Assembly (NCBI GenBank): GCA_947561715.1
Contig: OX387203.1
Location: forward strand, 5,642,001 to 5,706,000
DNA: 64,000 bases
From: Ascidia mentula
Lineage: Eukaryota; Chordata; Ascidiacea; Phlebobranchia; Ascidiidae
Reading direction: 5' to 3'
Shown: in pieces, positions 26,638 to 37,518 of the stretch
How positions within the stretch are numbered: position 1 is the stretch's first letter
Layout of the letters: every line of letters begins with the position of its first letter
Notes under the pieces: generated by a model
What the model saw: only the letters and a program-made list of their open reading frames with translations
Database searches by the model: none
What the model was told of the DNA's origin: nothing
Translations under genes and position numbers: made by a program

Positions 26638-28362
26638 ACTGAGGCACAGGCTAGCTGGTAGATTTCCACTTTGTGGTACCTTTCGGTCAATCGTCGATCC
26701 GTTGGGTACCAAACTAGGTGGCAATGAACAGAGAGGAACCACTCATTAATTATTATGCCATGGCTCTATTGCATTTTCATTTGGTTTATTTAAATTGTTT
26801 ATCTACGCCGTTGGAACTCAAAACAAAGCACGTGGCGACGCACAGTTCAAGAAATCTTCCGCTGTACACAATTATAGACACGTAAAGTAAGTTGCAGTAA
26901 TTCTGATTTTCGTATTCCGTACAAATCTTTCATGTATAGAAGCAAACTAACTAAAGCAAACAAGTTTAAAAGGGGAAAGCTGCGCTTGTCTCCATAAAGA
27001 ATGTCACAACAGTTCATCAGTCATTGTTGTCTAGTAATGACATGCACAGTATAGTGTTGGAAACTTCTGGGTATATTATTTTTTACCAGCAGCGTAATAA
27101 CCCAAGCTCTGACATATAAACATCCAGTTTTTTGGTTTCCTTTCACAAATCTCATTACAAAAAGTATTGGAGTTGATGTTGATGCCGCCACACAAATTTC
27201 ATCAGGTTTGTTACGACAAAAAACAGCACACTGCTACTTTTGAGCCTGTACTTTTTGAGCCTGGATTATGGATAGTGATGCCTTGTAAAGGTTCCTATTG
27301 CAGGCTAATCGCTTTAACCTGAGGCTTAACCCATGTGTTTTTTGTGGCAAGGGTTATAAACATTTGAAATGCATAGTTTCAGCTCCTAGTTTATTGCATT
27401 GCTTAAGTAATTTTTTCACATGAAAAAAAATGTTTTACAATTCTCAACGAAATGTGGAAATCAGGAGTTCCCATAACTGTGAGCAAATGATCCAGCACTA
27501 CTCTCCAAAGACATTACTGGTAAGCTTTAGGCTCGAAAGCTGTGTATATAGGGTTGAAACAGTTCAATATGAGTGACATAATCAGGGATTGTGTCTAATC
27601 AAGCATTGTAACCCCAGATAGAGCTGAGCCCCTAAGTTGAAACATACGTTTCCGAATTACGTAGATGTGCTTATTTTAGACAAGCTTTATCGCCACAAAA
27701 ATAACTCACAGCATGAAATACAGAATTGTATCGCCACAACCAAAGTGCATTTGGCGAATCCAATTTGAATCGCCATATCCTTGTTCTAGCTGAGGACACC
27801 AATGCTTTCTTGATCATTTAAGTCGTTTTATGAGCCACAAAATCTGTTGTTCCTATTATTTCTTAACTGGAAGTTCCGATATGAATACACCCTACACTAA
27901 AACGCCATGACGTTAGCTCTGTTGAAACTGTTTGATAATGTCACTCTGTATTTCTTGTGTACACTTTGGAAAACAAATATAAAAATGGAGTTCCTTGAAG
28001 TTTCGCTTTGCTTAGCATTATTTTGTTTGGGTTTGGCAGAAGTATGGGTTTGTATAGAGAGTTGGCTAAATAATTTGTCTCTTGCAGCAATTTTGAAAGC
28101 TGTTTTGAGGATTTCTATGAAAACAAAGCTCAAAACTAATTAAATGCAAATTAATTCGAACTAAAGAAAAAAGATGGTTGTCCGTTTCCAGAAAATTAGG
28201 GCACAGCATTGTATTTGCCAAACAATTTGTTTATATTTTGGGGCGAATAAATGTTACAGAGCTCTATTGTGATGTCATACTTGCCAAGATTACGTCATAA
28301 AGCAGTATCTTACCAAAAGAGTGCTGAAGCTGGAAGTTCAGGAATGTTGCAAAACGAATAGC

Positions 28363-31300
28363 ATGGCGCGAAAAAATAAGGACGGTAAAGTTAAAAAGGA
28401 AAAACGTAAAACCAACTCGAGTGAGGAAATTGACATTCAAGCCGGATTGAGGAACCAATTACAACTCATAATTGAAGATGTACAAAATGAAAATAATGCA
28501 GAAGAAATGAAATTTGAGAAAATTATGTTTCCACTTACAAGTGAGCTTAGCTTTTATTTTTGTTAGTATTTTTGACAAATAAAGTTGGTCATAATGTAAT
28601 GGAATATCCGCTGACAAAACGGATACCTGTCTGTAACTAACATTTGGTGCATGTACAAGGGTTGGTCCTTACATCAAAAACTAAAAAGTGGAATCTAGCA
28701 AAATTTTATCCTTACTGCAGCAACATTTTTACATATACTTAGGCCTCCATTTTGTGTTTATATTCACAAAAAGTTTTGTCAATCACTCACTGAACAAATT
28801 TTTGTTCAAAAACAACAACGAAAAAATAATCTTTGTTGTAATTGTAAGTAGTGATGCACCGAAACAGCATTTTTTTTATTCGGCCGAAACCGAATTAACC
28901 GCAACTAATTTTGGTATCTATCTTTTTTTTTTTTTTTGGTACGCAATAAATTTAAACAAAACATGTGCAGTATTGGATGTAATCCTATCATACAGCCTTT
29001 TGTTGGCACTTAAAAAATAACCTCGACTGCTGTACCGACCGCTCAAAGTTGATTTTCATCATGTCTGTGAAAATAAACAAATAAAACGAACGCATGCGTG
29101 CACTTTGAACAATGATTCCAATCGTTACATGCAGTAAAAAAGTTTCGGTATAACCGAATAATTATAAAAACTTTCGATTCGCAATTTTCAGGATGCACCA
29201 GTTTGCCAATAGTCCATGCAGAACCGATGCGACAATCCCTATTCTGGGACGATTCCAAAAGTGTGGATTTTGGGTTTGAACCAAACCCAAAAGTTCCAGA
29301 TGCTGATGTCGTTTTGGATAAAAATCCCAACAAAATGCTGAAGTCCGTAAAAAGTATGTAAAACTGTTGTCTTCTCGTTAAAAATATGTTTAGTTGTATG
29401 TCATCTTCGCAATGGCTATACACATACTTTTGGCTAAACTTTCTAGGCACCTTTTTATTTAATTTGGTCTCAAATAAATTCGGCACCAATGAAAAAATAT
29501 GTTTCGTTACAGGTAGTTGTGTTCACAGTTACGATCACTAAAAACGCATAAGGGCTTAGCAGGGGTCCAGTCATGCATAATTATGTACAAAAACTACTCA
29601 CTTGTGTTTTTGTTGTAAATGCTACAATTTCTCAAACCTTGTCATCACGTCAGTATTGGAAAAAAACACATTTGTTTCGAAAACTTTGCATGCAGATTAT
29701 GGTAAACTTAAATATTTCGTTATGTCAGCTTAAACAAATATTTTGAAACGTTGAAGCCCAGTGCAGCGGGAAAATAAAAATTAGAAAGTTTAAGTACAGC
29801 TCAGAAGTAAACAGCAAAATATTGGTTTTTGCAGAGGGCCTTCAACTGTCCAAAAGTAAGCTTTCGTTCATGAAAAGCAATGTTCCCGACGATAAACTTC
29901 TTGACGGCGTAAAAACAAAAGGCAGAACCGACTTCCTGAGGACCAGAGTGGGTGAGAAAAACATGGATGCAATCTTAAACCATCTACGAGTCGAAATTGA
30001 TGAATCACTTTTACCCTCAAGGAGTAAGTAGTAAGTGTTCTTGGAGTTTGGACATGAACAGGTAAAGTGTCTTAAAATATAAAAGTCTTCTTCGACCTGT
30101 ATATATTTTATTTACGGTCAAAACATAATTTTAATGCAAATACTGCCCTGGCAAATAATCAACTAACCCGTTTTTTTGTGCCACAAGTGTTTGAGTCTTT
30201 AAAACTTAAGATTTTCCAATGAATGAATCAATTTTCGAAAGGAAGAAGACATATATTTGACAAGGACGGGCACATAAAATATGTACATTAGCAGTATTTT
30301 TTTACTAGCGTTTTCAGGATAAAGTAAAAGTTTAATTTCTTACAAGTGACAAATAAATTTACCTTTATTATACCAAGTTGCTGATACTGCCAAATATATG
30401 AATACTGTTCAATAACATTTAGTGTCAGACCCCATTTGAACGAGACTTGTTTTGATTAAATATATATTTTAGACCGAAACCAAAGAATTCTGTGGCTCAT
30501 CTTTGGATTATGCGCTATGGCAAGTGTTTTAGCAATAACGGTATGTATTGTTGTATCTCTATGATATAAATAATCTGCAAATTGCTTCCTGCTTTCACGA
30601 AGTAGCCGAATTAGAAAAATGTGTATAATAAAATCTCACAATACAACGATTTAAAAAGAGCATATTCCAAATGGTTTAGTTCAGGTATTTTGTTTCCACA
30701 TTAAAACTTGTCGTAAATCAAAATATCTGAATGTTTACTCCTCAATTAAAAGATTATTCTTAATAATTCTCAACTATAAGGTATTTGTGGTGAAAGAGTT
30801 AAATTAAAATATTTACTGTGTGGTTTTTAACCCTGTAAGCTCCATGTCACCCTACTGTAACGAGTAAGCCCGTGGCCCCCTGCTAATAAAAAAAGCACAG
30901 CTACGACAAACCAGCCAAACAAACCATTTTTAACATATTATGACGCAATCAATGCAACCTCCATCAGCCCATAGGCTACAATTGTAAAACCCTGGTGCAA
31001 ACATACGTACAATATACATCCTATATGGTTAATTATTGATTTCTGTTAGGACAAAGACACCTGTTACCTTTTTACAATTGCCTGCGTCAATGCCTAGGTC
31101 ATGGTGTGAGGCTATCCAGCCCAGCGATTGTTCAGGATCTGAAAATATTTCGTACTGCTAAAGCTGTAATTAAAACTTTTGTATTATAAACAGTGGTAAA
31201 AGTGAAGAAATGTTCGGGAAAACGGCTAAATTTACAAGAACGATTGAACCATAGTGTTTTCGTATACCAGGGGTGATTTCTTTAATAAGTGAATAAACCT

Positions 31301-34300
31301 ACAACACAAACAAAATAGCCAATGCAATAGTCGAGAATTTCATGACACAGGCGTTTCGATAGTTGTACTAAAATCATTGCATTGTATATTTTGTTTGCAT
31401 TGAAGATTTACAAAAACCGTCAGTAATGTTCCTATGATTAAATCTTATTTTAGTTTCTCATAAGTATTTGGGACACACCAGCCGTTGAATTCTTACCGGG
31501 GTACCGGATAACTTTTACTACTGATTACACAAGTTTATTTTCCCATTCGTTTCATTACAGTTGTCAACGGCAACCGGAGGAACCAATGAAGTACCGGCGC
31601 CAGAAACACCCCGAGAAGTTCCAACAGTTAAGTGGATTATGACCTTTTTCTCGACAAATCTAATTTATCTCGCTATGGTTTATTAAGACCAGTATTTGTG
31701 ATGGTAAAAATAAATGGCAAAAGAAGGCCCATCACACCATCGTTTGCTTTAAAACTACAGGATTTTTTTTCCTAACGTCTGGGTTCCACCTATTATTCTA
31801 CGTGATAATGAAAAGTTTTTTTCTCTCCAGGGATCCTGACCGATTAGATTTCTCACTTTTTCTGTGCCAAAGCTTCCAGCTTCCAATTGTTTGTTGCCTA
31901 AATTTTTCGTTGTTGTTTTATTAGGTGCCTGAAGATAGCATGCCTTTCGAATACATACCACCTGGAAAAGATCTAGGCACCAGAATAAGTGTGATTGATT
32001 TCAAACTAGATTGTCAATATAATGAAACCAAACCTTACAGAGTTTCGGACCTAGAATCTCATGTAAGTGTACGATGTTATTTATTAGGAACGTTTGCTGA
32101 TTTTTTGTAAAGCTAAACTTCTAAGAGGTAGCCTAAAATAATATCACCAATGCAGCATTTTTTTCCCATGTTCAATAAATTGAATCTATTTATGAATGTA
32201 ACACATCAGGGTTTTATAAATATGGGACTATGGACCCGGCTCTTAGGGCCCTAAGAGTCTACAGCGCCCCACCGGGTTTGTCCACTTTAAAACTGTCACC
32301 CACAGACTCGAAACAGAAACCCTGACAAAAATCAGCATGATAATTTGAGGGCGATCCTGCCTTGCTATGCGGAAGCATGGTGTTGCTTCTGCGTTGGCGT
32401 GTTATATTGTTGATTTTTCTTATATACGTATGTGTAGATTAGCTGCCAAAAATTAATTTGTTAATTAAAAATCAAGTTCAGTTCTTATCCATTTTTGTTA
32501 ACATTAGTTGTATTACGCATTTTGGGAAAAAATAAGTATCCCACGCATTTACCTATATTATAAGTGATAGTAGGTCAATTTTTGTACACGTATTGTGATT
32601 AAAGTATTATATGAGTATTAAATGATTTTTTTAAAATAATTTGTTTCACAAACCAATCTGAAGGCAAAACAAACGCTATAAAACCTACATCAGCTAAGTT
32701 TATGATATTTACGTATGTATTCAAAAACCCAAAAAAAGCTTCACTGTAATTATCTCAGTAATGTATTTCTGTAGTTATTGTACTGTACACCCCATAAGGT
32801 CTGTACATGTGTTTAGTGGCGTAGACAGCGCCAAATTTAGGTTGGGGCCATAAATTTATAGCATAAAGTTGCTGACTGTGCCAACTAAACGAAAAAAAAC
32901 GATTAGGCAGGTTTTTTAATCAAATATTTAACCGCGAAGTGTAAATTTTGAAAAACGCACACTAACTTACAATTTCTTATCTATAAGTTCTTTGTCAACG
33001 CAAATGATGTGGGCCTGTCGTAATGCTAGTAGTATGCTGGTTTAACACATGTTTTTGTAGGTGTTGTATGGGTTGGCGATAGCAGGAGTGAATCCGCTCA
33101 ATGGCTATACGTTAGATGAGCTATCCATAAAAGGCTTCAGAGCGGTAGTGAGTATTTATCAAACCAGCATAGCAGACGTTGTTTTTCCACGTTTTAGGAA
33201 ATTAAGCCAACATACAAACTGCAGCAGTGGCAGAAAACAAATTTGTGCTGTTTAAAAACACTAAATATGAGCAAAGTGGAGCCAATAATATGTAATTCTG
33301 TGGGCTGCATACAGATGGCCACTGTTTGTTTTTATTAGGTCTCATCAGCGCAGATTGGTGTGGCTCCTGTAGAGGATCTTGCCGACCAACCGGTAATACG
33401 CAGACCAAATATATCTAAGTGAAAACAGAGACTTTGTGACTGACAATAGGTTTCTAATTAAAATTTGTCGAAAGAAATCGTAAAGTCTTTATTTTTCATA
33501 AAGTTGACCCGGGATTACGATAACTAATTTTTCTTTACATATTAAGCTTGAGACCTAATTAGGCCTACGTCGAAACTGTGGCCCTGTAAGCAGATCACTT
33601 AATATTTTCATATATTTCCGAATAACAATTATCATCAATTCTGTGACCTGCATACGGATGACCACTGTTTCGATCTATCAGGTCTCCACCAGTGTAACTA
33701 CGGCCATGCAAAGAATTCCACCTATGTAGGCTATCTGTATGTAGCTCTCAGAATACATATTACCGACTCCATGCTTATTTAAACAATCATTTTGTTTACC
33801 AGAGCAACCACACGATCATAATTGGTTATTTGGAAACGATTCCGGTTTTGTTGTGGTACGGCATGGAGTTCTGCGACCAATCAGTATCTGGGCTACAAAT
33901 GCAGATTTACATATTGCTCAGAGATATTGTGTTCCCGATATTTTTGAAACGTTTTAACATCAACTGCCAAACCGAATTGAACTCCATTAGTGGTATGTAA
34001 AAAGTGAATATTTTATTAATAAGTGCAAGTTCTTCGGGTGCACAGTTTGGTGTTTAAAATATCTTCATTGGTATATCATGCTATAACAGCAGATTCCGAG
34101 CTTTGGCACTTAGGCTATATTCGAGATACTTATCTATGGTTTTCCCTGTACAATATTTTATTTTTAAAATTATTTAGGAAAAGATATTTTGTAATCAAAA
34201 CAACTTATTTTTCATTTGAAAGGACATCTTGAATTACTACTGGAGGTTGGAAAACAGTACCAAAAATCAGTTCCTCCAAATCATCCTCCGGGCATCAGTG

Positions 34301-34347
34301 ATGATCTAAAAGGTGCCATAAAAAGGACGTTCAAAGAGTTAAATTAG
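28363..34347 (+). CDS. Single-pass (type II-like) membrane protein, unrecognised
   Basis: Nine phase-consistent exons: 28363-28540, 29192-29353, 29835-30023, 30473-30540, 31561-31626, 31925-32062, 33061-33147, 33803-33992, 34223-34347 (400 aa). The N-terminal 176 residues are lysine-rich and charged, without a signal peptide. Exon 4 alone encodes a hydrophobic segment, about residues 181-199 (ILWLIFGLCAMASVLAIT). The distal 200 residues carry three cysteines (LDCQYNE, EFCDQ, NINCQTE) and N-glycosylation sequons (NET, NHT), which suggests a lumenal or extracellular C-terminus. I do not recognise a family. The start is the first in-frame ATG after a stop at 28270. The donor after exon 5 (gttaag) is weak; reading on gives a short alternative end with a stop near 31683. 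Topology is inferred from charge only. Confidence 0.8.
28850..29170 (+). mobile_element. Possible hAT-type MITE in intron 1 of the membrane protein gene
   Basis: The left part (gtgatgcaccgaaac near 28853, then ttcggccgaaaccgaa) and right part (gtttcggtataaccgaa near 29142) look like the CCGAAA-rich ends of a common class of short hAT elements. A run of 17 T lies between. I could not pair full-length termini or an 8-bp target duplication, so limits are approximate. Confidence 0.35.
32234..32251. repeat. Perfect 18-bp palindrome in an intron
   Basis: ctcttagggccctaagag is exactly self-complementary. It is in the intron between exons 6 and 7 of the membrane protein gene, in a short GC-richer stretch (32225-32280). 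No element could be assigned. Confidence 0.8.
33273..33712 (-). repeat. Two-unit tandem of a decayed ribozyme-bearing repeat
   Basis: Blocks at 33292-33355 and 33636-33699 align along their length (aattctgtg..ctgcata.ggatg.ccactgtt...aggtct) about 344 bp apart. In the first, the minus strand keeps CTGATGAGACCT but has lost the GAAA side; in the second the GATC-GAAAC side is kept but the CTGATGA is altered. The head-to-tail arrangement resembles dimeric units of hammerhead-bearing small retroelements. The string at 33273 recurs at 20.9 kb. It lies in the intron between exons 7 and 8 of the membrane protein gene. Confidence 0.5.
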
Positions 34348-34446
34348 TTAGAAGGTGTGCTTCAATTGAAGCTAAATTCTTGTTAGTCTGAAACGTTTTT
34401 ATTGGGGGTGAGTAATTGACATGGCACCAGTTTATTAGAAATACGG

Positions 34447-34452
34447 AATAAA
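34447..34452 (+). other. Polyadenylation signal of the membrane protein gene
   Basis: AATAAA, 100 bases after the stop codon at 34345-34347, the nearest canonical signal on this strand. Confidence 0.55.
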
Positions 34453-37400
34453 AAGGTACGTTGTTTATCAATTCTCTTTTGCAAAAGTGTGATTTTTCGT
34501 GAGTCTTGCAATACCGTTATTTCTGCGTCTGTCGCGAGCCAAACTTAAAGTGGAGTCTGGTCTCCTTATACCGCCTCCAAGAGTTGCTAGTAACTGTATG
34601 TCAGGGGCACACGACACGCCATTGATCGAAAAAGGCGCGCGGGCTGATTTTGATCAAGGATGTCAAAAAATATTTATTATTTTTTTCTCATCAAACACTG
34701 TTTTAAATCCAACAACGGTAACATGTTTAGCCCCACCTACTGGTCACTAATTATTACAAAATAATTATTCAACTGCTTTAACAAAAAAAATGAGCTATTT
34801 AAATACGTTCGAAAGGAGAGTTGCTTTCTTTACCACAATAATAACGGCTGTTGATAAATTACTGTGCATGTCGATACTTACGTAATAGTTTTTACAGGAA
34901 TATGTCACGTTAGAACTGCACGAGGGTCAAGTTTGGTGCCAGTTGGCGCGTATACGCTTTTCCAAGCATGGCAGGTATACAAAACAAATCGAAATTAGCC
35001 TAACCCGGACCCTCGGAAAGAAAAAAAGTGGCCGCGCACTGTTTTAACAAAAAGCAGTAATTTTACAAACCAGCCTTCAGGTGCAGCAAATATATATTAC
35101 AGGACTAAACTATAAATGTAAGGAGCATGCAGGTTACAACTTTCCATGATCAATAAAAGCTTGAACTTAATATTGATTAGGCGAGCAACCTGTTGTGGTG
35201 AACGCTCGAAATATGGCCAATGATTTATAATAACCGTACCGAACGGAAACAAAAGTCTTTAAAAAAAAAAATTAGATTTACAATCCAATTGTATTCAGTC
35301 CTGCAAATTAAGCGGTAGGGCAGACAAGAGTGAAAGTTTCCGCTACAATTTCATACAATGTACTGCTGTCTTTCAAACAACCAACAGATAATAAAACTTT
35401 TCCCGCTGCTGAAGTGTTGAAAATACAGTTGCAGCTTCCGCACGAGGTTCAACTCCACTTCAGGGTCAGATTAAGCGCAAATTATGATTTGTCCCTAAGC
35501 AATACCTTTCTATGTTATGATGACAAAACAAGCAAAAAGTCAAGAAAAATATTCCGACCTTCAGGCACGTTCATACATGCGAGGAAAGTTTATTTTTTGC
35601 TAACCCTGTCCAAAAAGCAGTTCCTCAGCCTCAAGTTCACCTTTTCGTGAGATCAGAATGATATCTTACCTTTTTGAATATTGTAGAAACGTAGTGTGTT
35701 GTTGAAGTGCATTTATACTAAAAAGGTTTATTGGTACGAACCATATTGTAGAAAAGATTTTTTCAGTTCCATCGATATTATATTTGCACACATGTAGTAA
35801 TCCACTGAAACTAAGCGGTCAATTCCACAACTTTTTAAAGAAACAAACAGAAACCTTTCACAAAGCTGTTTCAAAGTGACAAGAAACATTATACAAACAA
35901 CAAAATAACATTTTAGGAATAAATATAGGATTTTTTTAGGTAACTTACATGCAATGTCATTTGGTGGTTGAGCTTCACATATTGAAAACAAATTTGTTTG
36001 ATTCCAGAGAACATTTATGCCCTCAACAACATCCTTGAAATCTAGAAGTTTCTGCAGACAGACTGGAACAACGTTTTACTTGTATTTTGTTATATGTCAC
36101 TACTCCCTGTGGGGAATTGATTTCCATTCATAATGAATTGCAAAATAGGAAAAATTACTTTAATCAAACAATTGATGTTACACTTTTAGTACTCTATAAA
36201 ATGTTGATCCCATATAGTGAGTAGTGCTGTGGCATTGAAGTGAAGAAGGTTCTTTTCTGATTGGAGATACAAGACCCATATAGTTAGTTACAAACATATA
36301 TAGGTATCATACATGCACACATATAATAGTTTATATGTACATACCTTATTGAGGTTTCAAAGCATCTGTTTTGATCTAGATTGCATTTTCAAATTTATGT
36401 GATTGCTATTTCTTGTATAACAGGAAAGTCTTCAATCTGCAACGGAAAACAGTTGGCCAAAAGAAATGTGCAGTGTTCAGGTTTCACATTCAAGTACAGC
36501 ATAATTATCCACTATCTACTATAAAAATTACACCGTGCATTCAGAATACTTACTTCCAAATGATAATTTAGCTTACAAAGTCCACTAACATGGCAGAAAC
36601 CGAAGACTTACCTACGAGAAAAGTTGCGACAAACTGTTTTTTGACATAAATATTAAATATTTGCGCCAAAATTGAGCAATCCCCGCAAAATGGCGCTGTT
36701 GTAAAATTTTTTTGGGAAATGTTTTGCATTAAGTCCTGTGGGTTAAGAAGAAATTTACTATAATAACCTTTTAAGTATACAATAATATTTTTGTGTAACA
36801 TTACACATTTATCACGAAACTGATTACATAAAAAAACAAAAAAAAAACGATTACTGGGTTCACCTTACTACCCTTTTGTTGTGTGGATAACTTTTCAAAA
36901 CCGTAAACAGCAAAACATTTTAATACCTATATCAGATTATTTAATTTAATACAACACATCCTTTATTTTTGTTATGTTGCGTAAATAGTACTACGTTTTT
37001 CAAACGACTCTCTGTAATATCCGGTGTACAACGTTTTTAAATATTAGAGACCGCAAGGTGTCGCATCTTAAGCGTGTGGTCCTTGGCGACAAATGTGTGC
37101 TTTTAGATTTGGTCAAAAAGAATTGTCGAGGAGAAGGTGATTTGCGCATGACGCACTAACAGTCGTGGCTGAATATGTTTGAACTTAATCATCGCATTCA
37201 GTCGTATTCGCGATTTCGGTTTTGGATGTAATAAGCTCAAATGTAAATTTATGGTAGGTTAGGCCTACTTACTTTGCCCAACTTCTTGAAAAAAGTTATA
37301 GGCTATTTGTTTGAGTTATTAAATAAGTCTTTTCTGTAGCTTTAAATACAAGTATTCGTAGTGTTTTGTGGGTAATGTTGTTGTAAGGCTTTTTGTGTCC

Positions 37401-37518
37401 TAAAAGTATAAACATATAGTTGTTTTTATATATTTTATAATTGTTTCTCAGTTGCAAAATTTACTATGAAGTAGCAAAACTTTTTTCTTGTTTGTGTTAT
37501 TTTTCACTGTGAATAAAC
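34453..37518. other. Intergenic sequence
   Basis: No gene supported. A stretch at 35330-35641 stays open on the plus strand (about 104 codons) but has no ATG near its start and no recognised domain. A GC-richer spot lies near 34520-34650. The 5' end of the Mieap-like gene must fall in the right-hand part. Confidence 0.4.

Larger units (their letters stand above)
19562..28362. other. Gene-poor region, part 3
   Basis: No supported gene. The longest open frames (25702-26034 +, 110 codons; 23885-24196 +, 103 codons; 22488-22793 +, 101 codons) show no domain and no splice partners. A short GT-rich microsatellite lies near 21070. A 24-bp string around 20908 recurs near 33273 (gagccaataatatg), showing that a dispersed repeat family crosses this region. 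Ribozyme-like repeats at 24.4 and 26.6 kb are listed separately. Confidence 0.4.

Noticed and set aside
35330-35641. Open frame of about 104 codons upstream of the Mieap-like gene
   Set aside because: It starts with GTG rather than ATG, and I found no partner exons or family resemblance.
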